64,000 nucleotides of DNA. Source: Peptoniphilus pacaensis (GTDB taxonomy: Bacteria; Bacillota; Clostridia; Tissierellales; Peptoniphilaceae). The translations under genes and the position numbers were made by a program. Of the stretch, positions 48,262 to 57,089 are shown piece by piece. The stretch is from the NCBI RefSeq assembly GCF_900088125.1, contig NZ_FLQT01000003.1, positions 1,549,071 through 1,613,070 of the forward strand, in the 5' to 3' direction. Under the pieces are notes generated by a model. The model saw nothing but the letters and a program-made list of their open reading frames with translations. It was not told the DNA's origin and searched no databases. Within the stretch, counting starts at the first letter, position 1. Each line of letters begins with the position of its first letter.

Positions 48262-48663
48262 ATGGCAGAAAAGTTAACATTCGTCTATGATCCGGAGAAA
48301 GTCGTCGTTCAAATGGGGAATATGTACCTGACCGGTTTTTCCGAAGACGGCAAAGTGACTGTTGAACAGAACGAGGACGATATTGTGCCCAAGGTCGGCG
48401 TCGACGGGATTGTCAACTACACGATTAATCACGACAAGACGGCGAAGGCGAAGGTGAAGCTAATGTCCACGTCGCCCTGCGTGCCGGCGGTGCGCGATCT
48501 GGCGAAGAATAATCAAGAGTTTGACTTTTCTTTGGTGGACATGAACGATAATGGACAAAACATTGCGTCGAGCAATTGCCGCATTATGAAGACGCCGGAT
48601 TATGTTCGCGCCAAGGAAGCGGAAGAAGTCGAGTTCGAAATCTTCATCCCCTATTACAAATAA
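48262..48663 (+). CDS. Tail tube protein (DUF3277)
   Basis: A 133-residue protein (EKVVVQMGNMYLTGFSEDGK; LMSTSPCVPAVRDLAKNNQE), the DUF3277 structural protein that follows the DUF3383 sheath gene and forms the inner tube. Confidence 0.85.
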   Translation: MAEKLTFVYDPEKVVVQMGNMYLTGFSEDGKVTVEQNEDDIVPKVGVDGIVNYTINHDKTAKAKVKLMSTSPCVPAVRDLAKNNQEFDFSLVDMNDNGQNIASSNCRIMKTPDYVRAKEAEEVEFEIFIPYYK

Positions 48664-48673
48664 GGAGAAGTAA

Positions 48674-48940
48674 ATGGCAAACAAATTCGAAAATAAAAAG
48701 GTGGAAATCAACGGCACCGAATATGTCATTCAAAAGCTTCCGAATCGGGAAGCTATCCGATTGAGAAAGCAGTGGGGAAGCAAGGATGCGGCATCCGGCA
48801 TAGACGATGAAAAGATGATGGACTTGTGTCTTGAACATTTCGTCGTATCGCCGAAGAAAAAAATCGAAGACTTTGACTCCATTCCGGAGATTGAAGAACT
48901 GGTTAAGGTCTGCATCGAATTCCAGTATGTGGGAAAGTAA
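48674..48940 (+). CDS. Tail assembly chaperone, short form (gpG-like)
   Basis: An 88-residue protein (EINGTEYVIQKLPNREAIRL; MDLCLEHFVVSPKKKIEDFD) at the tail-chaperone position between tube and tape measure. It ends GTG GGA AAG TAA, containing the slippery heptamer GGGAAAG at 48931-48937. A fraction of ribosomes should shift -1 and make the longer form. Confidence 0.85.
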   Translation: MANKFENKKVEINGTEYVIQKLPNREAIRLRKQWGSKDAASGIDDEKMMDLCLEHFVVSPKKKIEDFDSIPEIEELVKVCIEFQYVGK

Positions 48941-49104
48941 ATGAGTTAAGGGCGGAGATCAACAACGATTATGAGGATTTCTGGCGGCCGTCTCTGCTTT
49001 TAATGCAAGACGGCATCTTAACTTATACGGAAGCCATGACGATTTCGGCCGACGAGCTGTATAGGCTTCACTATGCCTATACTTTGTTGAGGGAAGAACA
49101 GTAA
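48674..49104 (+). CDS. Tail assembly chaperone, -1 frameshift product (gpGT-like)
   Basis: After slipping at G_GGA_AAG the frame continues with GTA AAT GAG and encodes 55 more residues (VNELRAEINNDYEDFWRPSL; MTISADELYRLHYAYTLLRE) to a TAA at 49102-49104, giving 143 residues. This is the lambda G/GT arrangement with the same heptamer. The T part recruits the tape measure protein, the next gene. Confidence 0.85.
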
Positions 49105-49121
49105 AAGGAGGTGGATAGATA

Positions 49122-51206
49122 GTGGCCGATGCAAGAGAACTGATCTTTAGCATCAAGGCGGAAGGTGCCGACGATAGTGTCGATAAGATTAAAGGAGTAG
49201 ATAAGGCCATGGACGGCGCCAAGTCGAAGGTCGGCGGTTTAGGCGGCGCCATGCAGACACTCGGCTCCGGCATGCAGCTGGTCGGAGGTAAAATCCAGAG
49301 CTTTGGCGGTGCTGTCATGGCACAAGGAAAAGGCATTACGAAACTGGGGAAAAAGGTAACGAGAGCCACCGCGCCTTTTGCGGCTGCTGCCGCTGTTGGT
49401 GTTAAGAAGTTTATGGCCTTGGACACGGCTATTCGCCAAGTATCCACATTAACCACCAACGAAGTGCTGCCAGTTAGCCAAATTCGAAAGGATGTAAAGG
49501 CTATATCTAATGCCCACGGCATCGCCCAAACGGAAGTAGCCGGGGCCATGTATGAGGCGCTGTCTTCGGGGATCGACCAATCGAAGGTCACTGAGTTTAC
49601 CAAGTCCGCCGTGAAACTGACGAAAGCGGGCTTTACGGATATGGCCACGGTCGTGGATGCGACGACTACCGTCTTAAATGCCTATGGCGATGCGGCCTAC
49701 GATGTAAGCAAGATTCACGATATTTTCGTCAAGACGCAGGACAAAGGGAAGATCACCGTAGACGAGTTAGGGAAGAATATCGGTCGCGTTATTCCCTTGG
49801 CTGCGGCTGCCGGAGTCAATGTAGATCAATTGGGTGCATCCTACGCCATGCTGACGGCCAAAGGGCAAAACGCCCGAATCGCCACGACGAATTTAAACAG
49901 CATGATCGCCGAATTGTCTTCCAGCGGTACGCGGGCGGACAAGGTGTTGAGAGGAGCGACGGGGAAGTCGTTCTCTGAATTGACGAAGTCCGGCACAAGC
50001 TTAGGCGACGTGCTTGGAATCCTCAACGAAAATGCGACGAAGTCCGGTATGGCTCTAAATGATATGTTCGGCAACACGTCGGCGGGGCAAGCTGCAATGT
50101 CCCTCTTTTCAGAAGGGGCCGAAGGCTATAACAAAATGCTGAAAGAGATGCAAAACTCCGACGGCGCCACGGATGCCAATTATGAAAAAATGATTGGACC
50201 TGCGGAGCAGTGGGCCCAGGCGAAGTCACAAATAGAAAATTCTCTTATCGATTTAGGCGGGGCCATGGCGCCTTTTGTCTTGGAAATTGCAGGCGCCATC
50301 TCCGAGGTGGTGGCAAAGTTCCAGGAACTTGATCCGGCTACGCAGTCTACTATCGCACAGTGGGCGTTGGTGGTACTGGCCGCAGGGCCTTTGATCACGA
50401 TCTTCGGATCTATTGTCACAGGAGTCGGAGCATTTATATCAGTGATCGGCAGCGTGATTGGTTTCGTCGGATCCCTGATCGGCGTTCTCGGAAGTGTCGT
50501 TTCCGTCGGCGGTTCAGTGATCGGAGCCATTGGCGGCATTGTGGCCGCATTAGGGCCCATCGGATGGGTGATTATGGCCGTCGTCGGCGTGGGTGCTTTT
50601 CTTATCGCAAACTGGCAGGAAATCAAGGCTGAGGCGGCATCTCTCGGCGGAGGGATTCGAGGCTATCTCGTAGGCGCCCTTCACGTCGCCGCAAGTAAAT
50701 TCTCTGGATTAAGAGGAAAGGCTGTTGGAGCCCTCAATGCGATTAAGGGGGCTTGGGAAAGCTTAAAGAGGGCACTGGCCAATCCTATTAAGGGGGTCGT
50801 TTCCATTGTGTCCAGTGCCGCCGGAGGTATTGCGAAACTGGGCGGCGGAGGAGGCAAAGGCAAGGGCAAGGGGAAAAAAGGCGTGCCCTCCCACGCGACG
50901 GGGCTTGATTACGTGCCCCATGATGATTACCTGGCGAATTTGCACGAAGGGGAAATCATCCTTACAAAGACGGCCGCCAATGCCTATCGTGAACTGGGCG
51001 GGACGAAAGACGGGCTGACGGAAGTCAACACGACGAATTCTCAAACAGTGAATCGAAATCGCTCGGAATCCGAAACGGTGAATAACACGTCGCCCCATGT
51101 AACCATTAATGTTTACGGCGGGGAAAACAACCCCATGGCCATTGCGCGAGAAGTTCGGGAAGAATTCAGCAACTTATTCAGGGACTTACAACTACAAAGG
51201 GCGTGA
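49122..51206 (+). CDS. Tail tape measure protein
   Basis: A 694-residue protein (GTG start, AAAGGAGGTGG upstream). N-terminal helical and glycine-rich parts (ELIFSIKAEGADDSVDKIKG; MYEALSSGIDQSKVTEFTK), the TP901 tape-measure domain at about 100-350, and a large hydrophobic region at about 400-495 with many glycines that inserts in the host membrane. A Gly/Lys-rich stretch (GGGGGKGKGKGKKG) follows. Length sets tail length; the modest size implies a tail of roughly 100 nm. Confidence 0.92.
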   Translation: MADARELIFSIKAEGADDSVDKIKGVDKAMDGAKSKVGGLGGAMQTLGSGMQLVGGKIQSFGGAVMAQGKGITKLGKKVTRATAPFAAAAAVGVKKFMALDTAIRQVSTLTTNEVLPVSQIRKDVKAISNAHGIAQTEVAGAMYEALSSGIDQSKVTEFTKSAVKLTKAGFTDMATVVDATTTVLNAYGDAAYDVSKIHDIFVKTQDKGKITVDELGKNIGRVIPLAAAAGVNVDQLGASYAMLTAKGQNARIATTNLNSMIAELSSSGTRADKVLRGATGKSFSELTKSGTSLGDVLGILNENATKSGMALNDMFGNTSAGQAAMSLFSEGAEGYNKMLKEMQNSDGATDANYEKMIGPAEQWAQAKSQIENSLIDLGGAMAPFVLEIAGAISEVVAKFQELDPATQSTIAQWALVVLAAGPLITIFGSIVTGVGAFISVIGSVIGFVGSLIGVLGSVVSVGGSVIGAIGGIVAALGPIGWVIMAVVGVGAFLIANWQEIKAEAASLGGGIRGYLVGALHVAASKFSGLRGKAVGALNAIKGAWESLKRALANPIKGVVSIVSSAAGGIAKLGGGGGKGKGKGKKGVPSHATGLDYVPHDDYLANLHEGEIILTKTAANAYRELGGTKDGLTEVNTTNSQTVNRNRSESETVNNTSPHVTINVYGGENNPMAIAREVREEFSNLFRDLQLQRA

Positions 51207-51210
51207 CGAT

Positions 51211-51681
51211 ATGGACAAGAAAACAAGAATTAAACTTGGCGACGTCATAATGGATGCCGTCGTGGAGGAAAGTCCATCTTTTCCCGCCGAGGTGACGAAC
51301 AAGGCCATCGAAAAGGGCGAAGATATTTCCGACCACATGAAGACGAAGCCTTACACGGTAAAGCTTTCGGGATCCATGGTGGACGATGCGCCGGGAAAAT
51401 TGAAACAGATTAGAGATTACCAAAAGAACGCCACGCTCTTAACCTACATCGGGCGTGGAATTTACGGGGACGTCGTCATCACCAGCTTTGACACGAAGCA
51501 CGGCGTCAAAAACGCCAAGGGCTTTGATTACGACATTACCCTTCAACACGTAAAGGTGGCAGTACCTAAAACGTTCAAGGTATCGGTTAAGAATCCGAAG
51601 TCGAAGAAGCAAGATAAAAAGACGGCCAGCAAGGTCAAAAGGAAGACGAACGAGGGGAGAAAGCAGGTGAAGCGGAAGTGA
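51211..51681 (+). CDS. Baseplate-proximal tail protein (Dit/LysM-like)
   Basis: A 156-residue protein (RIKLGDVIMDAVVEESPSFP; GEDISDHMKTKPYTVKLSGS; YITLQ-like core YDITLQHVKVAVPKTFKV) with a very basic C-terminal tail. It resembles the Dit/gp53-like protein linking tape measure and baseplate. The start at 51211 (MDKKTRIK) replaces an overlapping ATG at 51109 that lies inside the tape measure gene. Confidence 0.7.
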   Translation: MDKKTRIKLGDVIMDAVVEESPSFPAEVTNKAIEKGEDISDHMKTKPYTVKLSGSMVDDAPGKLKQIRDYQKNATLLTYIGRGIYGDVVITSFDTKHGVKNAKGFDYDITLQHVKVAVPKTFKVSVKNPKSKKQDKKTASKVKRKTNEGRKQVKRK

Positions 51682-51983
51682 AATATATCGACATTGAAAA
51701 AGAGAAGATCCCTTACCGCTTTGAAATCGTGCTGAATAACGAGACCTTTCAGTTTGAAGTCTTCTACAACACGGTCGGGGATTTTTTCACCGTAGATTTA
51801 TACAAGAATCATCAGTTGATCCTGTACGGCGAAAAAATCACGCTGGATGTGCCGCTTTTTAACGATTACGCCTATTTAGGGATCCCGAAGGTGATCGTGA
51901 AGCCCGGCGATACAACTCGCCAGGCGCTGCGTATTACCTATGATAATTTAAACGAGGATGTGTTCCTTTATGTATTGGATTAG
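51678..51983 (+). CDS. Baseplate plug protein (Pam3 gp18-like)
   Basis: A 101-residue beta-rich protein (YIDIEKEKIPYRFEIVLNNE; FEVFYNTVGDFFTVDLYKNH) of the small family known as the baseplate plug in cyanophage Pam3 and often found between Dit-like and hub genes. Overlaps both neighbours. Confidence 0.7.
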   Translation: MKYIDIEKEKIPYRFEIVLNNETFQFEVFYNTVGDFFTVDLYKNHQLILYGEKITLDVPLFNDYAYLGIPKVIVKPGDTTRQALRITYDNLNEDVFLYVLD

Positions 51984-52818
51984 GGAGATCGAGGTACTGG
52001 CCGGCGGCAAGAAGTTTGAAAGCACCGGGGACAAGGGACTTGATATTGATCTGAACATTAGCTTCGGAGATAAGGAAGAGCCGGATGTGTCCGAGGTTAC
52101 CATTTACAATCTGTCGGATCATTCGATCAATGAAATCAAGAAGCAGGGCTACTGCATCGTCAATGCCGGGTACAAGGAATTGGGAAACATTGCCAATGTG
52201 CTTTCAGGCGACATTGAAGATGTGAACACGGACTGGCAGGGCCTGGACAAAGTGACGAAGATCAAGGTCTCCGACGGCGGAAAAGCCTGGCGAACGGCGG
52301 AGCTCAATGCAACATACGAGAAAGGCACGAAGGCAAGCTTCATCATGCGAGACCTGGCCAATGTCATGGGCTATGAGATTGTGGAGATAACGCCCAAAGA
52401 AGACAAGGTATATAAGCTGGGCAAGACGATTCAGGGGCCATGCTCCAATTCCTTAAAGCAACTCGTAAAAGATACGAACTCTAAAATGTTCATCAACAAA
52501 AACCGAATCACGATACGAGACGAGAAAAAAGGCTATGATACGGGTTTCGTCTTAAATGGCGAGACGGGCTTGATCGGCAGCCCGACGCTTAACAAGGACG
52601 ACTCCGGCGATAAGACGGAAGCGCGTGAAAAAGATAAAGATAAAAAAAAGAACAAGAAAGAGAAGAAGACGTGGAAAGTGGTCTGTCTTTTAAATCCGAA
52701 AATAGAGACGGACTCCATTATTAAGATCGAATCCAGGTCTGTAAACGGGACTTTCCGCGTCATCAGCGGGAAGCATACCAATGATTTCAATACAGAGCTA
52801 AAGGTAGAGGAGGTGTAG
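51970..52818 (+). CDS. Baseplate hub protein
   Basis: A 282-residue protein (IDLNISFGDKEEPDVSEVTI; GLDKVTKIKVSDGGKAWRTA; ISGKHTNDFNTELKVEEV) with a Lys/Asp-rich insert near 215-235. Matches the T4 gp27 / late control D-type hub by position and the final GxHTNDFNTEL-like motif. ATG 51970 chosen; ATG 51958 is possible. Confidence 0.72.
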   Translation: MYWIREIEVLAGGKKFESTGDKGLDIDLNISFGDKEEPDVSEVTIYNLSDHSINEIKKQGYCIVNAGYKELGNIANVLSGDIEDVNTDWQGLDKVTKIKVSDGGKAWRTAELNATYEKGTKASFIMRDLANVMGYEIVEITPKEDKVYKLGKTIQGPCSNSLKQLVKDTNSKMFINKNRITIRDEKKGYDTGFVLNGETGLIGSPTLNKDDSGDKTEAREKDKDKKKNKKEKKTWKVVCLLNPKIETDSIIKIESRSVNGTFRVISGKHTNDFNTELKVEEV

Positions 52819-53358
52819 ATGGAAGCGGCGAATCAATTTTTAAATGACTTCGCTTCGGGAATCACGAAGGGGATGCACGTGGCGAAACTTGCCAAAGTCG
52901 TGCGATTTGATCCCAATACCATGGTGATCGATGCCCTTCCCCTACCCAGCGAAGACCATGCCATGGTGCTAAATGTGCCGGTGGCCACTGTTCGATCCGG
53001 GGATTATATCCTTTACTACCCCCTTAAAGCCGGGGATATGGTGGTGCTTCTTTTCATGGACAACGACACGGACAACATCTTACTTGGCGAAGATTCAGCG
53101 GAGACGGAAAGAGGCCACGATGTTTCGGACTGCGTGTGCATCGGCGGCATCACCCTCTTAAAAGACTCTATTCCTGTTGCAGAAAAGGATGCTCTCGTCG
53201 TACAAAACATGGGCGGTACGGGAAAGATCGTTTTGAAGCAAGACGGAAGTATAAAACTGGAAAGCCCGAAGATCGAGCTCGTCGGCTATGCAAGTTATAA
53301 CGGCAGGGAAATCGCCGTAAAAGGCGACAAAACCAGTGACGGGGCAAGGATTGTTTAG
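52819..53358 (+). CDS. Tail spike/baseplate central protein (Gp138 N-terminal type)
   Basis: A 179-residue OB-fold spike protein (MHVAKLAKVVRFDPNTMVID; LKAGDMVVLLFMDNDTDNIL; HDVSDCVCIGGI) with a short beta-helical end (VVQNMGGTGKIVLKQDGSIK). It forms the puncturing tip under the hub. Confidence 0.82.
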   Translation: MEAANQFLNDFASGITKGMHVAKLAKVVRFDPNTMVIDALPLPSEDHAMVLNVPVATVRSGDYILYYPLKAGDMVVLLFMDNDTDNILLGEDSAETERGHDVSDCVCIGGITLLKDSIPVAEKDALVVQNMGGTGKIVLKQDGSIKLESPKIELVGYASYNGREIAVKGDKTSDGARIV

Positions 53359-53359
53359 T

Positions 53360-53722
53360 ATGTATAAAAACACATTTAAAATGGTAGGCGGCGATATTGT
53401 CGTCGATGGAGATTTGATTCTCGTCGACGGGCAGGAAGAGCTCAGGCAGAACATAGAAAACCGCCTATCGGTCAATGTCGGGGAGTGGTTCTTGAATATC
53501 GGCATGGGCTTGGACTATGCCGCCATTTCAGGAAAGGGCATAGAAGACCGGGGGATCGAATTCGCCCTGAGGGAATGTTGCTTCCAGGATGATCGCGTCA
53601 AAGAAGTTCGCGATGTTCGGGTGAAAAGAAATCCGGAGACGCGAGAGGTGTTGATCGAATTCGTCATCATCGACAAGGAAGATAATCCCCTGTATATGGA
53701 GGAGGTGGTGAATCTTGGATAA
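53360..53722 (+). CDS. Baseplate wedge protein, gp25-like (DUF2634 type)
   Basis: A 120-residue protein (GDLILVDGQEELRQNIENRL; VNVGEWFLNIGMGLDYAAIS; EVLIEFVIIDKEDNPLYMEE). The LRQ and GEWFLN motifs mark the gpW/gp25 wedge family that nucleates sheath assembly. ATG 53360 overlaps nothing upstream; overlaps baseplate J by 8 bases. Confidence 0.85.
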   Translation: MYKNTFKMVGGDIVVDGDLILVDGQEELRQNIENRLSVNVGEWFLNIGMGLDYAAISGKGIEDRGIEFALRECCFQDDRVKEVRDVRVKRNPETREVLIEFVIIDKEDNPLYMEEVVNLG

Positions 53723-54911
53723 ACCTGAAAGAGAAGAAATTCGCTACGGCGTGACGCCTTACGGCTTCCGGCGCAAGCTCTATGCCGAAGCACTTGCGGA
53801 GCGTATGTCCCGGGCGAAAGAGGTCTTCGGCGTCAATATCGACTTATCGGAGACCTCCTTTCTCGGGAAGCTGATCCGAAATATGGCATGGGATGAAGCC
53901 GGCTTATGGGAACGAATTGAAGAGGTCTATTTTTCCGCCTTCGTCAACTCTTCGGAAGGAACGGGCCTGGATAATGTGGGCCAGTACCTTACCATCACCC
54001 GGCGCCCGGCAGTGAAGTCGAAAGGGATTTTGACCATTAAAGGCGTGGACGGCACGAAAATTCCCAAGGGGTTTCGGGTAACGACGAAAAGCGGCGTGAT
54101 TTTTGAAACCACTGACGATGCGGTTATTACCAACGGGCAGGTGGACGTGGCCATTATTTCTGTGGCTGCGGGGAAAAGCAACAATGTGGCTGAAAATGCC
54201 GTGACCGAAATTGTGAATCCAAGCTTCGGCATTAATTCCATCGTCAATGTAAAGGCGACGGAAGGCGGCCTGGACACGGAAACCGACAAGGAATTCCGCG
54301 AGCGATACAAAAAATCATACTCCCGAGGCGGCGGCTCCACGGTGCCGGCATTGACGGCAGCCTTACTGGATATTGATTCCGTCGTGGATGCGGAGGTCGT
54401 GGAGAATGTCACCATGGAAACCGTGAACGGCATTCCACCGAAGTCCGTGGCCTGTTATGTCTTCGGAGGAAGCGATGAAGCCGTGGCAGAAGCTATCTTC
54501 CAAAACAAGGCAGCAGGCATCGAAGCTTTCGGCGATCACTATGTAGACCAAGAAGACACCAAAGGCCGCAAGCATAAAATCGGCTTTACACGGGCGAAGG
54601 TGGAGGACGTCTATGTGAACCTGAAGCTTTTAAAAGACGAAAACTACAAGGGCGACGATGCAGTGAAGCGGGCCGTGCTGAATTATATCGGCGGCATCGA
54701 CGAGGACGGCATCGAATATGCCGGGCTGAAACTGGGGAATGACGTGATTCTATCCAAGGTCATCGGCGCCGTTATGTGCATGGGCGGCGTGGCCGATGTG
54801 GCGGTGGAACTGTCGAAGGACGGTAAAACGTACAAGGAAGCCACGGTAGAAATCGCGAGCAACCATATTGCCCGCACGGCACCGAGCAAGGTGATGATCC
54901 GCTATGTCTAA
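53715..54911 (+). CDS. Baseplate J-like protein
   Basis: A 398-residue baseplate J protein (TSFLGKLIRNMAWDEAGLWE; YFSAFVNSSEGTGLDNVGQY; IPKGFRVTTKSGVIFETTDD; RERYKKSYSRGGGSTVPALT). It forms the wedge connecting hub and fibres. TTG start at 53715 with GGAGGAGGTGG upstream. Confidence 0.92.
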   Translation: MDKPEREEIRYGVTPYGFRRKLYAEALAERMSRAKEVFGVNIDLSETSFLGKLIRNMAWDEAGLWERIEEVYFSAFVNSSEGTGLDNVGQYLTITRRPAVKSKGILTIKGVDGTKIPKGFRVTTKSGVIFETTDDAVITNGQVDVAIISVAAGKSNNVAENAVTEIVNPSFGINSIVNVKATEGGLDTETDKEFRERYKKSYSRGGGSTVPALTAALLDIDSVVDAEVVENVTMETVNGIPPKSVACYVFGGSDEAVAEAIFQNKAAGIEAFGDHYVDQEDTKGRKHKIGFTRAKVEDVYVNLKLLKDENYKGDDAVKRAVLNYIGGIDEDGIEYAGLKLGNDVILSKVIGAVMCMGGVADVAVELSKDGKTYKEATVEIASNHIARTAPSKVMIRYV

Positions 54912-55536
54912 ACTTTATGAAGAAGCATGGGGGCGATTGCCGGAGCGCTTCCGAAAGCCGAGGAACAAAGATCTTTACTACGTGCTCTACACCCAAAGCT
55001 ACGATGAATTTTATGAGACATTAGATTCCATCGAAGCCAGTCGAAACATCGACAAGGCGAAGGGAAAGTCTCTCGACCATTTAGGTGCCAATGTGGGGCA
55101 GTTCCGCATCGACGAAGACGACGAACTGTATCGACTGTTGATTAAGACGAGGATCATCGCCAATTTATCCATTGGAGATATCCCCACCATTAACGAGGTT
55201 ATGTCCGTACTGGTGAAGGAAATCTATCTCGGACTGGAAGAGGTATGGCCACTGGACGATGACCTCAACGAGCCGGCGGCAATAAAGCTGCATCTCGGGC
55301 CACTGGCAAAGTCCATCCCTTATGAAATCATCGACCGCATCAAGGCGGCAGGCGTGCGCGTGTTGATCGAGCTGAACTACAGGAAAGATTTTTATGGCGC
55401 AGCGGCGAGTGTAGCCGGTGAAATGATTACCATTGCACCGCCGAAGCCGAAGAATCCGGACCGGCCCGTGGTGGATCATCTGGCGGCAAGCCTCTATACG
55501 GAGCACGAAGCAATAACCATAGAAAGGGGTGTGTAA
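54904..55536 (+). CDS. Tail protein DUF2313 (YmfQ-like)
   Basis: A 210-residue protein (LPERFRKPRNKDLYYVLYTQ; IDKAKGKSLDHLGANVGQFR; YRLLIKTRIIANLSIGDIPT) of the Mu gp48/YmfQ family placed between baseplate J and the fibre. Overlaps baseplate J by 8 bases. Confidence 0.85.
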   Translation: MSKLYEEAWGRLPERFRKPRNKDLYYVLYTQSYDEFYETLDSIEASRNIDKAKGKSLDHLGANVGQFRIDEDDELYRLLIKTRIIANLSIGDIPTINEVMSVLVKEIYLGLEEVWPLDDDLNEPAAIKLHLGPLAKSIPYEIIDRIKAAGVRVLIELNYRKDFYGAAASVAGEMITIAPPKPKNPDRPVVDHLAASLYTEHEAITIERGV

Positions 55537-56568
55537 ATGGAGGAGAAGTTTTTTAGCCTGATCACCGAAATCGGGAAGCAGAAGATCACCAATGCCGTGG
55601 CGCTTGGGAAAAAGGTCGAACTGACCAATCTCTGTGTCGGTGACGGCGACGGCGGCTATTACGACATTTCAGAAAGCCAGACCGCACTGAAGAATCAAGT
55701 GTGGGAAGGCGGCCTGACAAAGGTGGTCGTCGGACAGCAAAATAAAAATGAGATTTTAGCGGAAGCCTATATCCCGACGGATGTAGGCGGTTTTTATATC
55801 CGCGAAGCCGGTATTAGAGATAAAGACGGCGACTTAATCGCCATTGCCAAGCATCCGGAAACATTCAAGCCTATCGGCGAATTCGGCGCCTACAAAGACA
55901 TTACGATTCGGATGATTTTAAGTTTTTCCAATGCGGCCAATGTGGTATTGAAGGTGGATCCTTCCATCGTGGTGGCCACGCAAAAGGACTTGCAGGATCT
56001 TGCCGGGAATATCCATCAAATGATCGATACAACGGCCTTTGAAAAAATTGAAAACAAGGACACGGCGGGTGGCTATGCCGGGCTGGATGCCAATGGAAAG
56101 GTACCGAAGACCTTGCTATATCCGGCAGAAAAAGGGCTGGCCCTCGGCGAAGCGTCGGACACGGCATACCGCGGGGACAGGGGCAAGATCGCCTATGACC
56201 ATAGCCAGTCGCCCCACGCACCAAGCAATGCCTATAGCAAAGAGTCTATGGATACCATCGTGGACGGCATAAAGAAAAATATGCTGACTCTCGGCGAAAC
56301 GTCGAGCACGGCATATCGTGGGGATCGCGGAAAACTGGCCTATGACCACAGCCGCAGTGCCCATTTGGGCCTCGGCGAGACAAGCGGAACGGCGTATCGA
56401 GGGGACAGGGGGAAGATCGCCTATGACCACAGCCAATCGCCTCATGCGCCGGCGGATGCGCTGAGTCGGGCGCAGTCGTATAGCCGGGCTGAGGTGGATG
56501 CGCTCATAAAGAAGACGAAGGAAGAAATAAACAATGATATTTATGCCCTGATTCTTGGGCTAAGTTAA
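55537..56568 (+). CDS. Tail fibre protein with RGDRGK repeats
   Basis: A 343-residue fibre: N-terminal tail-attachment domain (FFSLITEIGKQKITNAVALG; PTDVGGFYIREAGIRDKDGD), then three repeats in the C-terminal half with the core TAYRGDRGK(I/L)AYDHS at about residues 206, 265 and 292, and a short end. The distal end decides host binding. The repeats at DNA level (56150-56450) could recombine. Followed by three small paralogous genes. Confidence 0.85.
   Translation: MEEKFFSLITEIGKQKITNAVALGKKVELTNLCVGDGDGGYYDISESQTALKNQVWEGGLTKVVVGQQNKNEILAEAYIPTDVGGFYIREAGIRDKDGDLIAIAKHPETFKPIGEFGAYKDITIRMILSFSNAANVVLKVDPSIVVATQKDLQDLAGNIHQMIDTTAFEKIENKDTAGGYAGLDANGKVPKTLLYPAEKGLALGEASDTAYRGDRGKIAYDHSQSPHAPSNAYSKESMDTIVDGIKKNMLTLGETSSTAYRGDRGKLAYDHSRSAHLGLGETSGTAYRGDRGKIAYDHSQSPHAPADALSRAQSYSRAEVDALIKKTKEEINNDIYALILGLS
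56145..56450 (+). repeat. Three coding repeats in the tail fibre gene
   Basis: The motif CTCGGCGA(A/G)-x-TCG ... GGGGACAGGGGCAAGATC-like recurs near 56145, 56290 and 56371, encoding LGE-TAYRGDRGK-AYDHS each time. Confidence 0.8.
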
Positions 56569-56578
56569 GGAGGGTATG

Positions 56579-56793
56579 ATGGCAAAACTAAAGTATGATC
56601 GACCGATTAATTTCCCCGGTAGATTAAACACCAAAGTAACAATCCCTGACGACGAAGTGTGGAAAGTGACAACCTACCCTACCATAAGCAGCCTTGATAG
56701 CTGTACAAAACTGTACGGGGGGGGTACAGCTTCGACAGTACAAATACACCTGGCGGGGTCTCCGGCATCGCCTTCAAACACGTCGAAGAGTAA
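56579..56793 (+). CDS. Small tail-tip paralogue 1, out of frame at a G8 tract (phase-variable candidate)
   Basis: The first 46 residues (MAKLKYDRPINFPGRLNTKV; PDDEVWKVTTYPTISSL) match the two following paralogues. At 56717-56724 is a run of eight G. With one more G the frame would continue YGGGYSFDSTNTPGGVSGIA then FKHVEE and stop at 56791-56793, giving 71 residues and the same ending as paralogue 2 (GIAFKVVEE). In the present sequence the frame runs on to 57097 as nonsense across the next gene. The gene is thus off or frameshifted; a homopolymer read error is the alternative. Confidence 0.7.
56717..56724 (+). repeat. G8 homopolymer tract
   Basis: CTGTAC-G8-TACAG: eight consecutive G within paralogue 1, flanked by a short palindrome. 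Length change by one would switch the reading frame. Confidence 0.85.
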
Positions 56794-56799
56794 GCGACT

Positions 56800-56821
56800 C
56801 CATGGAGGTGATTCTCCATGG
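56800..56821 (+). promoter_or_regulatory. Hairpin masking the ribosome site and ATG of paralogue 2
   Basis: CCATGGAG / GTGATT / CTCCATGG is a perfect 8-bp stem containing the ribosome site GGAGGTG and the start codon 56818-56820. Ribosomes finishing paralogue 1 at 56793 would be needed to open it. Confidence 0.65.
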
Positions 56822-57066
56822 CTAGAAAACTTGTTTTCGATCGGACGCTTTGGATCGAAACAAAACAATCATCGAGTGTTGTGGTACCGAAAGACGAGTT
56901 GTGGAAAGTTGGTTACGCGTCCGGCAATAGCTCTGGGGTTTGTATATCTGAGTCGTATTTTCACTCTGCTTACTCTTGGGATCGAGTTCTTGCCGGAGGC
57001 GTGGCGGTCAAAATGCAGGAAAAGGCAGCACTCTGCGGCATCGCCTTTAAGGTCGTGGAGGAATAA
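56818..57066 (+). CDS. Small tail-tip paralogue 2
   Basis: An 82-residue protein (MARKLVFDRTLWIETKQSSS; VPKDELWKVGYASGNSSG) ending CGIAFKVVEE. It shares the K(L/F)-D-R, (D/E)-E-(L/V)-W-(K/S)-V and GIAFK landmarks with its neighbours. Not recognised outside this trio; probably a decoration or receptor-binding accessory, judging by its place after the fibre. Confidence 0.7.
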   Translation: MARKLVFDRTLWIETKQSSSVVVPKDELWKVGYASGNSSGVCISESYFHSAYSWDRVLAGGVAVKMQEKAALCGIAFKVVEE

Positions 57067-57073
57067 TACGGTG

Positions 57074-57088
57074 GAGGGGGTGACCCTC
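57074..57088 (+). promoter_or_regulatory. Hairpin over the ribosome site of paralogue 3
   Basis: GAGGG / GGTGA / CCCTC covers the ribosome site just before the ATG at 57090, repeating the arrangement before paralogue 2. Confidence 0.5.
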
Positions 57089-57089
57089 T

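Noticed and set aside
48959-49648. 229-codon minus-strand frame opposite the tail chaperone and tape measure
   Set aside because: Antisense shadow; the plus strand explains this region fully, including the -1 frameshift extension.
56145-56450. CRISPR-like repeat array
   Set aside because: The repeats are in frame, encode fibre motifs and are unevenly spaced; no CRISPR array is present in the window.
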